NCBI GenBank assembly: GCA_007125155.1 | Contig: SLDR01000016.1 | Location: forward strand, 1-52,026 | Origin: Candidatus Campbelliibacteriota bacterium | GTDB lineage: Bacteria > Patescibacteriota > Minisyncoccia > Phycocordibacterales > CSBR16-193 | Reading direction: 5' to 3' | DNA length: 52,026 nt | Position numbers and translations under genes: made by a program | In this document: piece by piece, positions 25,548 to 33,398 of the stretch | Layout: every line of letters starts with the position of its first letter | Numbering within the stretch: the first letter of the stretch is position 1 | The notes under the pieces: model-generated | What the model was told of the DNA's origin: nothing | The model's database searches: none | What the model saw: the letters and a program-made list of their open reading frames with translations, nothing else

Positions 25548-26423
25548 CTATTTTATCCTTTCAATTCCGTGTTCATTGGAGATGAACACTATGTTGCCAT
25601 CATTGGGAGTCTCCAGGACTTCGGCACCCACATACTCAAACGCTTCCAAGGCCTCACTGTGAGGGTGGCCGTATCGATTGTTAACACCTGCCGAGACCAC
25701 AACATACTCGGGCATTACGGAGTTGAGCAGGTCGAAACTGTTGGATGTCCGCGAACCGTGATGTCCGGCCTGAAAAACGTCGCTTCTCAATCTTTCGCCG
25801 TCCATATCGACCATATACTCTTCAATGGCGACAAAGGCGTCTCCGGTAAAAAGAAAAGAATTGCCTCCGTGCTTGACCTTTGCCCAGACGGAGGCGTTAT
25901 CGGGGTCCAGTGCTCGGGTATTTCTGTCCGGAAATAAAATATATACCTTTACTTCTCGGCTCAGATTCACGATCATACCCCTTCTGGCGTAGATCTTATC
26001 AACATTATTCTCTTCAAGAGCAATGAGATAGTCCTTGACCACCCCGGTGGTGTGACCCGAACCCGAATCCAACACCAATCCGACGTCGACATATTCCAAA
26101 AGAGCGACCAAACCGTCCATGTGATCCGAATGGGGATGAGTCACCAAAACAACATCTATCCGCTGGTCATAAAAAGGTAGCAGACCCGCCACCGTGTCCG
26201 CCGTTGATCTTCCGCCACCCACATCTATCAGCATTCGATTACCGGTGGCCGTTTCAATAAAAGTGGCATCGGCCTGACCCACTGCCAAATAATGGATGGT
26301 GAGAGGTGGCCGTGATCCTTCAATGAAGATAATGGAATAGACCAGAATATTCAAGGTCAACAGCGTCACGACCGCGATCGTGTAGGAAGTGCAACTCACA
26401 GCTATTCCCAAACCTCTTTTCAT
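25548..26423 (-). CDS. ComEC-like metallo-beta-lactamase domain protein, membrane anchored
   Basis: 291 residues: one N-terminal membrane segment (about 10-35), then an MBL fold with THPHSDHMDG (His96, His98, Asp100, His101), FTGDA and QAGHHGSRTS. This is the domain that forms the C-terminal third of ComEC/Rec2 and is thought to degrade the non-transported strand during DNA uptake. Here it is a separate gene, 21 bases away from and divergent to the ComEC channel gene. A stand-alone secreted hydrolase is the alternative. Confidence 0.85.
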   Translation of the reverse strand: MKRGLGIAVSCTSYTIAVVTLLTLNILVYSIIFIEGSRPPLTIHYLAVGQADATFIETATGNRMLIDVGGGRSTADTVAGLLPFYDQRIDVVLVTHPHSDHMDGLVALLEYVDVGLVLDSGSGHTTGVVKDYLIALEENNVDKIYARRGMIVNLSREVKVYILFPDRNTRALDPDNASVWAKVKHGGNSFLFTGDAFVAIEEYMVDMDGERLRSDVFQAGHHGSRTSNSFDLLNSVMPEYVVVSAGVNNRYGHPHSEALEAFEYVGAEVLETPNDGNIVFISNEHGIERIK

Positions 26424-26444
26424 GCTTGTTCTATAATAACCAAC

Positions 26445-27977
26445 ATGGGTTTCTTTGTTAAATACATTATACCGGCGGGGTCGAGTTTTGCCGTTGGAAT
26501 ATTGTTAACTTCTCTCTTTGATCATTATTTCATCTTTTTTCTTTTTACCTTGATATCAATATCCTTTTTGGCGACCCTTTACTCTCTGGACGTAAAAAGG
26601 TCTGAGATGTCGCCGATCTTCATTCTTATCATTATCTTTTTATGGACGGGCGGTATCTATGCCGAGAGTAAAATGGACCTGTCGGGGAAGAATATCGAAA
26701 GGATGGTGGCCGATGAGGTGGTCAAGGTTGTTTCAGAGAGTAAAACAGCCGGAGAACTTTCTCGATATACCGTCCGACTTGATGACGGAACAAAGGTTCT
26801 CCTTACCACTCACATTTATCCCAAATTCTCATACGGCACCAAATTGAAAGTAAGCGGTGAGATCCGTAAGGCGCCCGTCTTTGAAAATTTCAACTACCGG
26901 GCCTATCTTAGAAAGGAGGGTATCGATGCCATAATGTATATGCCAAAGATCAGGGTCGAGGATGAGGGCGAGAGATCAGTTGCGAGTTTGATGTACTCGG
27001 TTAAAGACTCTTTGCGAACTTCCTTGCACTCATCTCTTCCCTACCCTCATAACACGATAGCCGGAGCAATGATACTGGGAGACGGAGACCGGGTGCCGGA
27101 GGAAATAGGATCCCTTTTCAGCTCAACCGGCATAAGACACATCATAGCCATATCCGGCATGCACGTAACGATAATCGCCGGGATCATTCTGGTCCTGTTC
27201 TCTTCTTTGATCAGCCACAACAGGAGCATTTCATTCTATGCGGTATCTTTATTGATAGTGATCTTCGTTTTTTTTGTCGGCGCACCGGCATCGGCGGTTC
27301 GAGCGGGAATAATGGCCATAATATTCCTGTTCGCCTTTAAAACGGGAAAAATATACGATGCCCCAAGAGCTCTTTTTATAGCGGGCGTCTTAATGCTTGC
27401 CATCAACCCCCTTCTTTTGGTCTACGATATCGGTTTCCAACTTTCATTTCTTGCCGTATTCGGAATACTTTACCTAACTCCGCATTTCGAAAGGATCCTT
27501 GGACGTAACGAGTCTTTTTTAACATCTGAAAATACTCTTTCTTCATTGAAAGACGGATTGATCTCGTTATTGTCGGTCTCGCTCGGAGCACACTTGGCAA
27601 CTCTGCCTATCGTGGCTTACAATTTCGGAATAATATCTTTTTCCGCTCCAATGGCGAACCTTATAGCGGTACCGCTGTTGCCTGTCGTTATAATAAGCTC
27701 CTTTTCGGCTGCCTTTTCAGGGATGTTCGTGTCCTTTCTGGGGTCCCTTTTCGCCCTACCGGCTCTCATGGCTCTGGAGGTCATACTTCAGAGTGCTCGC
27801 TTACTGGATGCCTTGCCGATGAGTAGCTTGGAGCTTGAGATCCATGTCATATGGGTCGTTGCAACGTACATTATCATTATTTCGTTGCTTGCATTTCCAA
27901 ATTTTAAAAACTATCTCTTCAAGCCGACCAATCCCTTATCAGTTCCCGCTCCTCGTCAGGAGAATAAACCTTTTTAA
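26445..27977 (+). CDS. comEC: ComEC/Rec2 DNA-uptake channel, membrane part only
   Basis: 510 residues: two N-terminal membrane helices, an OB-like DUF4131 region (about 75-170), and the competence domain with RHIIAISGMHVTIIAGI (about 225-240), GAPASAVRAGIMA and around eight further helices. ComEC carries single-stranded DNA across the inner membrane. The usual C-terminal MBL domain is missing because it is encoded by the divergent neighbour. TATAAT at 26432-26437 ends only seven bases before the ATG, suggesting a leaderless mRNA. The 3' end overlaps rnhA by 59 bases, tail to tail. Confidence 0.92.
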   Translation: MGFFVKYIIPAGSSFAVGILLTSLFDHYFIFFLFTLISISFLATLYSLDVKRSEMSPIFILIIIFLWTGGIYAESKMDLSGKNIERMVADEVVKVVSESKTAGELSRYTVRLDDGTKVLLTTHIYPKFSYGTKLKVSGEIRKAPVFENFNYRAYLRKEGIDAIMYMPKIRVEDEGERSVASLMYSVKDSLRTSLHSSLPYPHNTIAGAMILGDGDRVPEEIGSLFSSTGIRHIIAISGMHVTIIAGIILVLFSSLISHNRSISFYAVSLLIVIFVFFVGAPASAVRAGIMAIIFLFAFKTGKIYDAPRALFIAGVLMLAINPLLLVYDIGFQLSFLAVFGILYLTPHFERILGRNESFLTSENTLSSLKDGLISLLSVSLGAHLATLPIVAYNFGIISFSAPMANLIAVPLLPVVIISSFSAAFSGMFVSFLGSLFALPALMALEVILQSARLLDALPMSSLELEIHVIWVVATYIIIISLLAFPNFKNYLFKPTNPLSVPAPRQENKPF

Positions 27978-28668
27978 AACGGGCGCCTGAGATGCCTTCC
28001 ACCCTTTTCTTACAGTCATCCCAGCTCTTATGAGATCGAACCTCCCCTTCGACCGAACTTACGTAAGAGTAAGCTTTGGCGGAAGAACGGCTACCCGCCT
28101 TGATCTCTTTTTTCGTAAGTGTCTGTTCCAATGAAAAGATATTTTTACCATATTCTTCGAAACTTACATCCTTAAGACCGGGGTCTTTACCGTCGGCGAA
28201 CGCACATGCGATCTCATCCGCACGCTCGTTACCGACCACACCGGTGTGACCTGAAACATGCTTCCAAGAAATTGACATATTCCCCATTAGCGCTTTCAGC
28301 TCCTTCCACAGGTCCTCGTTTTTAACAGGATCGCCATCTCTCTTTCTCCACCCCCTCTTCTCCCATAGACCGATCCACTCGGTAACGCCTTTTACAAGAT
28401 ATTCGGAATCGGTGTAAACGGTCAACAGAGGACGACTTTTTTCATTCATATATCTTTCGATAACATACCTTAGCGCTTCTATTACCGCCTTCATTTCCAT
28501 TCTGTTGTTCGTCGTGTCGTCCTCCCTCCCTCCGAGTTCAACAACCCTTCTTTCCTGTTTCGATTTACCCGGAAAAACGATCACGGAGCCCCATCCGCCG
28601 GGACCGGGATTTCCTCGAGATGACCCATCGGTAAATATGATAATATGTTCTCCGGCATTTTTCGTCAT
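27919..28668 (-). CDS. rnhA: Ribonuclease HI with C-terminal hybrid-binding domain
   Basis: 249 residues. The RNase HI domain (about 8-160) has the catalytic carboxylates Asp14 (FTDGSSRGNPGPGG), Glu58 (RMEMKAV), Asp87 (YTDSEY) and Asp151, with His141 in SGHTGVVGNERAD. After a linker, residues 197-249 (AKAYSYVSS, SWDDCKKRVEGISGARFKKV) match the RNase H1 hybrid-binding (viroplasmin-like) domain, which is normally N-terminal. It removes RNA from RNA-DNA hybrids. TATAAT (28681-28676) lies seven bases from the ATG, so the mRNA may be leaderless. Confidence 0.93.
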   Translation of the reverse strand: MTKNAGEHIIIFTDGSSRGNPGPGGWGSVIVFPGKSKQERRVVELGGREDDTTNNRMEMKAVIEALRYVIERYMNEKSRPLLTVYTDSEYLVKGVTEWIGLWEKRGWRKRDGDPVKNEDLWKELKALMGNMSISWKHVSGHTGVVGNERADEIACAFADGKDPGLKDVSFEEYGKNIFSLEQTLTKKEIKAGSRSSAKAYSYVSSVEGEVRSHKSWDDCKKRVEGISGARFKKVYSPDEERELIRDWSA

Positions 28669-28720
28669 AAGAAATATTATACATTGTAGTTTTTGAAAAG
28701 AAAAAATTTAAAGTTTTTTG

Positions 28721-28749
28721 TTGACAAAATTCTTTCAAGTATGTATTCT
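28721..28749 (+). promoter_or_regulatory. Strong promoter of the secreted-protein cassette
   Basis: TTGACA (28721-28726), 17-base spacer, TATTCT (28744-28749): near-consensus. The predicted start is near 28756. Confidence 0.8.
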
Positions 28750-28755
28750 TTTACA

Positions 28756-28795
28756 AGCAATTTACTGTAATGTCAATTACAGTAACGATCTTGCT
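28756..28795 (+). promoter_or_regulatory. Palindrome at the transcript start: operator or 5' hairpin
   Basis: TTACTGTAA (28762-28770), six bases, TTACAGTAA (28777-28785) is a perfect 9-bp inverted repeat, extended by AGCAA (28756-28760) / TTGCT (28791-28795). It coincides with the predicted start, so it could be a dimeric repressor site or a stabilising 5' stem-loop on the mRNA. Confidence 0.6.
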
Positions 28796-28836
28796 CATTG
28801 AAAATTCATGAAACTTATATAATAAGGAGGTAAGAA

Positions 28837-29376
28837 ATGCAACAAAGACTGGCGTTCCTTTTGGGACTTGCTTTATTGGTCCTATCCGGATGCTCAGCCA
28901 AACAACCTCAAATAGTCTTCGATGACGGGACTCCCGCGCCAACAACGGTCTACATGGAAAGAAATTTCCAGACCGGAATCTCGGTGGAAGCTTACATTGC
29001 AAGAATATTGCTGGAGGAAGAAGGGTCTCGAATGGTTCCCGCTGATTATTTAAGATTGGGATTCAACGAGTTCCAAGAGCTCCCCAAGGATACTTTCGCT
29101 GTTGGCGGAAGAGTCAGAATAGTGAATCCAAATGAAAGGCCCTACACTCTATTCGTAGTCTATACAATAGACTACAAGGAAGAATCTTGGCCTTACACAG
29201 TTTCCCGAACTCTCTACATGGGAAGATCGGAAGACGGAACATTCTCCGTAAAAAGAGAGATCGAGGATACCAATCCACGGATAAACATGCGGATCGCAAT
29301 TTTGGAAGGTGAAAGTCATCAGTTTAAAGAGGAGAAGGTCCTGTTTGATTTTGAAACAGCCTTCATAAGAAAATAA
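28837..29376 (+). CDS. Lipoprotein of unknown function
   Basis: 179 residues. A hydrophobic signal (about 5-18) ends in a lipobox LSGC, so Cys19 should be lipidated and the protein anchored on the outer face of the membrane. The mature part is rich in alternating strand-like segments (VYMERNFQTGISVEAY, YTLFVVYTIDYKEE, TVSRTLYMGRSEDG) and ends DFETAFIRK, giving an expected beta-sandwich-like domain; no known family is recognised. Ribosome binding site AAGGAGGT lies just before the ATG. It is first in a three-gene cassette of exported proteins. Confidence 0.75.
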   Translation: MQQRLAFLLGLALLVLSGCSAKQPQIVFDDGTPAPTTVYMERNFQTGISVEAYIARILLEEEGSRMVPADYLRLGFNEFQELPKDTFAVGGRVRIVNPNERPYTLFVVYTIDYKEESWPYTVSRTLYMGRSEDGTFSVKREIEDTNPRINMRIAILEGESHQFKEEKVLFDFETAFIRK

Positions 29377-29549
29377 GGAGGTACGAAAATCGAAACAGTC
29401 CGGTGCCATACAAAAAAACAAACTTGGCGTGGCACCACCTTAGGGGGAGATCCCCAAACCTTAAAAGGAGGTGATGCCTGAGTAAATAAGTTTGTTTATG
29501 TTCGGCAAATGTGAATTGTGGTAAACCCGAGATCAAAAAAGGAGAAGTT
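29375..29549 (+). promoter_or_regulatory. Structured intercistronic leader with orphan Shine-Dalgarno sites
   Basis: Between the lipoprotein and the next gene lie AAGGAGG at 29375-29381 and AAGGAGGTG at 29465-29473, neither followed by a usable ATG frame. Three nested helices can form: AAACAAACTT (29416-29425) / AAGTTTGTTT (29488-29497), CACCACCTT (29433-29441) / AAGGAGGTG with one mismatch, and GGGG (29444-29447) / CCCC (29452-29455). A competing helix GGTGCCA (29402-29408) / TGGCACC (29430-29436) shares bases with the second and would free the Shine-Dalgarno. Tiny frames exist (for example ATG 29498, eight codons). Confidence 0.5.
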
Positions 29550-30491
29550 ATGAAAAGAGTTTTAAGTTTCGCTTTCGCTTTAGTGATCGCCTTTCTTCTG
29601 GCAAACCCCGCCTCGGCCTGCACCGGACCTTATTGCTCCGGTTGGTTTAATTTGGAATCGGAAGCACGTCAAGGCGTCGATGACAAAAGCTTCAGGGGTT
29701 GGAAGAACCATGGAACCATGGGATCCTATGATGCCGAAGGTTACGGCCACTCCGCCTTGAGCGGTTGGGGAGGTGACATTGAAGGTCATACGGAAGCCCT
29801 GGGCGGTGCACTCGGTAAGACCGAGAGCTACAAGTTCGATCCAGAGATCGGAGATACGAGCTTCGGTATAGGTTCGGTAAGCCAAGCGGAAGCTATCTCC
29901 GGGGCAGGATTGGAAGGAGAGATCGAAGGGAAAGGACACCTTTCCGGCTCCATAAGTGGCGGAATTGATATGAAAACCGGTGCCAATTCTTGGTACGGTG
30001 GCAACTGGAAAGATCCGGACACCCGCGGATTCGCACATCAAGGAGCCTGCGGGAGTTTCCAGGGTGCCCATAAAAGTGGAGCCGATCAAGGCTACAGCGC
30101 ATACATCAATGCGCGAGGGCTTAGCTACTCGGAATCCTACGGATATGAAATAACCCATGAGGGATTAACCACCGTAGGTAAGGGTACCAATGTCGGGACA
30201 CAAACCGCACTGGAAAGCGGTGTAGACAATATGCACCACGAAACACCGGTCGTGACCGGCGGATGGGAAACTTCCGGTATGGCGGGAACCGAAACACATC
30301 AAACTCATCATTCCGGATTCGCCACAGCCAAAGCACTCGGAGCTTATTCATGCTCAGGTCACCTCGGACAAGGATTCGAGGGAATGGTAGACGGCTACAG
30401 CCACACCTCGGTAACGACCGTGGACGGCTGGAATGGCTCGATCAACAGAGCCGAGTCTGGAATGAAAGTGGAGAGCAAGCTGATTCCTTAA
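29550..30491 (+). CDS. Secreted Gly/Ser/His-rich repeat-like protein
   Basis: The start at ATG 29550 follows AAAGGAG and begins directly with a signal peptide (MKRVLSFAFALVIAFLLANPASA), so it is preferred to the upstream in-frame start. The mature protein of about 290 residues starts CTGPYCSG and consists of short Gly-Ser-Glu-His-rich stretches with loosely repeated G-x-E/G-x-A-x-G patterns (GDIEGHTEALGGALG, GHLSGSISGGID, GMAGTETHQTHHSG), which suggests a stacked beta-strand fibre or surface protein. Four Cys are present in the mature part. No family recognised; it pairs with the next gene. Confidence 0.7.
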   Translation: MKRVLSFAFALVIAFLLANPASACTGPYCSGWFNLESEARQGVDDKSFRGWKNHGTMGSYDAEGYGHSALSGWGGDIEGHTEALGGALGKTESYKFDPEIGDTSFGIGSVSQAEAISGAGLEGEIEGKGHLSGSISGGIDMKTGANSWYGGNWKDPDTRGFAHQGACGSFQGAHKSGADQGYSAYINARGLSYSESYGYEITHEGLTTVGKGTNVGTQTALESGVDNMHHETPVVTGGWETSGMAGTETHQTHHSGFATAKALGAYSCSGHLGQGFEGMVDGYSHTSVTTVDGWNGSINRAESGMKVESKLIP

Positions 30492-30546
30492 CAAATCGGG
30501 ATGGGCTTGGGCGATCAGGTCCATCCCATCTCAAGAAGGAGGTAAT

Positions 30547-31458
30547 ATGAGAAAAATGAGATGGTCCCTGATCGCCATGATAATGGCATTATTGATCCCT
30601 CTTAAAATGGAACCTGCCGAAGCGCAGGAGACATCAGCCGAAGCACACACGGAGGCCCACCAGTATTTCTCTCCGACCTTTGAAGGATCGGAGCAGAAAA
30701 GGAACTACCCCGCTGGAATGTTGCCCGGATTTCCAATGTTGCCGGGTTACTTTTCTCAACCTCTAATGACCCATGAGTTCTCATCTTTATCTCTATTCTC
30801 TGAGATGAAGATGGAATGGACTCGAGAAGACATAATTAACTGGTCCGAAGCATCGGACCGCAGGAACGTAAATCTGAGTGCAAGAAGCACTCTGAAAGGT
30901 CTCGGAAGTTCCGACCGTCTAAAGTTGGTGATGGAGAGACCGCAAGCCTATGAGTTTATCGGCATGTTGGTAGCGAACGCGACCAGGGCCGAAACTCCAT
31001 CAGAGGCGGTGTTCTCCGTCCTGGCGGAAGAAGCCCTCCTTCACGGTGCCAACATAATGGTACCGATGAACGAAGGTGCTCGCCGAGTGCTCGAGGCTTC
31101 CGGTTGGGGAGTTTCACTCGGGGCGACATGGGTCCAGATAGGTGGAGGCGACGAGAGAGGTGCCGGGGTCGGTACCGCCGGTATCGGCTACGCCCGGGGG
31201 CAGAGCTCGCATCGACACGAACCGTTTGCCCGTGTCATGATCGCCAGAATATCCCCCGAGCAATACGCCCGACTGGGTGCTCCGGAACCGGAAAAGGTCA
31301 GAGATGAAATAGGACTTCCCGAAGCCGAACTGCTTATGGAGAACAATGAGCTTCTCCGTAAAATGATCGAGCAGAGGGACTACGAGATAAAACAGCGGGA
31401 GAGGATGTTGCATGACCTGCAACGAAAAACCCCTCCGCCCGTTCCTGGTAAAGGCTGA
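30547..31458 (+). CDS. Secreted protein of unknown function with coiled-coil tail
   Basis: 303 residues with a signal peptide (about 1-26, ending AEAQ) and AAGGAGGTAAT before the ATG. The mature part has a disordered start, a mixed alpha/beta middle (about 95-195) with EEALLHGANIMVPMNEGARRVLE followed by a glycine-rich sheet-like segment (WGVSLGATWVQIGGGDERGAGVG), and a helix predicted to coil (about 255-290), ending in a proline-rich tail. The alternation resembles uncharacterised exported proteins that pair with Gly-rich secreted proteins, but I cannot name a family. It closes the cassette and is followed by a strong terminator. Confidence 0.7.
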   Translation: MRKMRWSLIAMIMALLIPLKMEPAEAQETSAEAHTEAHQYFSPTFEGSEQKRNYPAGMLPGFPMLPGYFSQPLMTHEFSSLSLFSEMKMEWTREDIINWSEASDRRNVNLSARSTLKGLGSSDRLKLVMERPQAYEFIGMLVANATRAETPSEAVFSVLAEEALLHGANIMVPMNEGARRVLEASGWGVSLGATWVQIGGGDERGAGVGTAGIGYARGQSSHRHEPFARVMIARISPEQYARLGAPEPEKVRDEIGLPEAELLMENNELLRKMIEQRDYEIKQRERMLHDLQRKTPPPVPGKG

Positions 31459-31490
31459 TAAAGTTTCATGAATACTGTACATTAAAAAAC

Positions 31491-31522
31491 AAAGAGGTTG
31501 ACTCGGCCGAGTCAACCTCTTT
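31491..31522. terminator. Perfect 32-bp palindromic terminator
   Basis: The two 16-base halves AAAGAGGTTGACTCGG and CCGAGTCAACCTCTTT (31491-31522) are exact complements, followed by a T-rich run (TTCTTTTT). It ends the secreted cassette. Confidence 0.85.
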
Positions 31523-31538
31523 TTCTTTTTCCGACTTG

Positions 31539-31602
31539 AATTTCAAATTAACAGAGGGCGGATGCTTCTAAATTTTGAAATTAATACAAGATCACCCTCT
31601 GT
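31539..31602. repeat. Interleaved inverted repeats (A-B-A'-B')
   Basis: AATTTCAAATT (31539-31549) is complementary to AATTTTGAAATT (31571-31582) apart from one base, and ACAGAGGG (31551-31558) to CCCTCTGT (31595-31602). The order could fold as a pseudoknot. It lies between the cassette terminator and the recJ stop. Confidence 0.45.
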
Positions 31603-31667
31603 CAACCAATGCTCGTCGAAGAGCTCGAGTGGTAGAACTTATCAGGATGAATAGAGATGAACGAAAG

Positions 31668-33356
31668 TCAGACGACATCTACTATCCGCAAGCGAAGCTC
31701 GGCTCTTCCTTTAAAATACGAACGTTCCATCGTTGCAATAAGATCGGCTCGATCACCCTCGACGGGCTTCTTATCCAAGCTCTCCGTCGACATAAAAAAA
31801 CCTATCGCCCTGATATCTTCTCTCTCGGAATTTTCAAAAACGATCTCGAGATGTTCTTTCTGTCTTCCGAAAGTTCTAACGCTTTTGAAGGATACGTTTT
31901 TAAATTTAAAGACCGGTTTCGGATTACCGACACCGAAAGGAGCGAACCTTTCCACTCTCTCGTAAAGAGTGTCGGTAACGTCATCAAGAGAAATTATCGC
32001 ATCAACTTCCACCGGCAATTCCGTCACGCTGATCCCGTTCTTAGCGTAAGCAATGTTGAGTGTTTCTCGCAGTGAGTGTATGCTCTCAAAGTTAACCGAA
32101 AACCCGCCGGCAAAACGGTGCCCCCCGAATTGCTCAAATGCACCATCGACTGAACCCATCAACTCCAAAAGATCCACACCTCCGCACGAACGACAGGACC
32201 CTTTGATCACCCTCGACCCGTCCCTTCCCCAGAGGAAGACGGGTTTGGAGTATTCTTGCGCCAGAGAGTTGGCGACCAATCCAAGGAGGGACGGTCTCCA
32301 GTTGGGATTGCCTGCAACGATCACATCATGCTCGACTAAAATTGACCTGCTACTTTTGATCTCTCTAACCAACGAAGCCACCACTCCTTTACGTTCATTG
32401 TTGACTCTCTCCAGCCCTTTGACCGCCTCCCCGGCCTCCGTCTCATCGCAAGTTGAAAGAAGAATGAACGCATCCCTTACATCCCCCATTCGGGAGGCGG
32501 CATTAAGCCGGGGGCCTATCATGAAACTGACATCATCTTCCGTGATGTTTCTCTGAGAGAGGTTAAGTTTACGACACAGTTTTGATATGCCGACCCTGGA
32601 AGATTTTCTTAAAACCAAAAGTCCATAGAAGGCCAGAGCGCGGTTCTCTCCGATAAGAGGTACCGAGTCCGATATCGTCGCAATCCCCACCAGATCCAAA
32701 AGCCATTTTTCATGACCTTCAAGTATCCCGAAACGTTCACGTGAAAGCAGACCCTGGATCAATTTGAAAACAACACCCGCACCACACAGATCCTTGTAAG
32801 GATACGAACAGTCTTTGCGCTTGGGGTCGACAACGGCAACGACACCCGGAATACCATTGACCGGCTCATGATGGTCGGTCACTATCACATCGATCCCTCG
32901 ATCTTCGGCTCCCTCCAGGACCTCCGCATCGGCGATACCGCAATCAACCGTGATCATTAAAGAAACCCCGTCTTCGGCCAGGATCTCGATAGCATCCGTG
33001 CTCACCCCGAAACCTTCCTCATGTCGGTGTGGGATGTAAAACGTTACGTTGTCATAACCGGCCCGAGAAAATAGATCCTTCAAGCAGACGCTGGCACAGA
33101 GGCCGTCGGCGTCAAAGTCGCCGAAAACGGCTATTCTCTCACCTTTTTCCATTGCTTTCAAAATACGTGAAACGGCTTTATCCATGTCGGTCATCAGAAA
33201 TGGATCATGAACATCTCTCTCGTAAGAGACCTTCAAAAAACGCTCCGCCTCCGTTTCATCTTTTACCGACCTTTGGTAAAGAAGGATCCGCTCAAGGTCC
33301 GGGTACTTCGCAAGATATCTCTTTGGAGGCGCCTTCTTCAAGAGATATTTTTTCAT
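31668..33356 (-). CDS. recJ: Single-strand DNA exonuclease RecJ
   Basis: 562 residues, the short RecJ form. DHH-family metal motifs are visible: FGDFDADG (78-85), TVDCG (about 136-140), TDHHEP with DHH 161-163, and the DHHA1 region with GGHRFAGGFS. A C-terminal OB-like part follows. RecJ degrades single strands 5' to 3' in recombination and repair. Together with comEC and the pilus genes it fits a DNA-uptake and processing theme. The start lacks a Shine-Dalgarno. Confidence 0.95.
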   Translation of the reverse strand: MKKYLLKKAPPKRYLAKYPDLERILLYQRSVKDETEAERFLKVSYERDVHDPFLMTDMDKAVSRILKAMEKGERIAVFGDFDADGLCASVCLKDLFSRAGYDNVTFYIPHRHEEGFGVSTDAIEILAEDGVSLMITVDCGIADAEVLEGAEDRGIDVIVTDHHEPVNGIPGVVAVVDPKRKDCSYPYKDLCGAGVVFKLIQGLLSRERFGILEGHEKWLLDLVGIATISDSVPLIGENRALAFYGLLVLRKSSRVGISKLCRKLNLSQRNITEDDVSFMIGPRLNAASRMGDVRDAFILLSTCDETEAGEAVKGLERVNNERKGVVASLVREIKSSRSILVEHDVIVAGNPNWRPSLLGLVANSLAQEYSKPVFLWGRDGSRVIKGSCRSCGGVDLLELMGSVDGAFEQFGGHRFAGGFSVNFESIHSLRETLNIAYAKNGISVTELPVEVDAIISLDDVTDTLYERVERFAPFGVGNPKPVFKFKNVSFKSVRTFGRQKEHLEIVFENSEREDIRAIGFFMSTESLDKKPVEGDRADLIATMERSYFKGRAELRLRIVDVV

Positions 33357-33398
33357 AGTGGATATGTTAACATATAAAGAAAGAAGCTGATAAAGATC

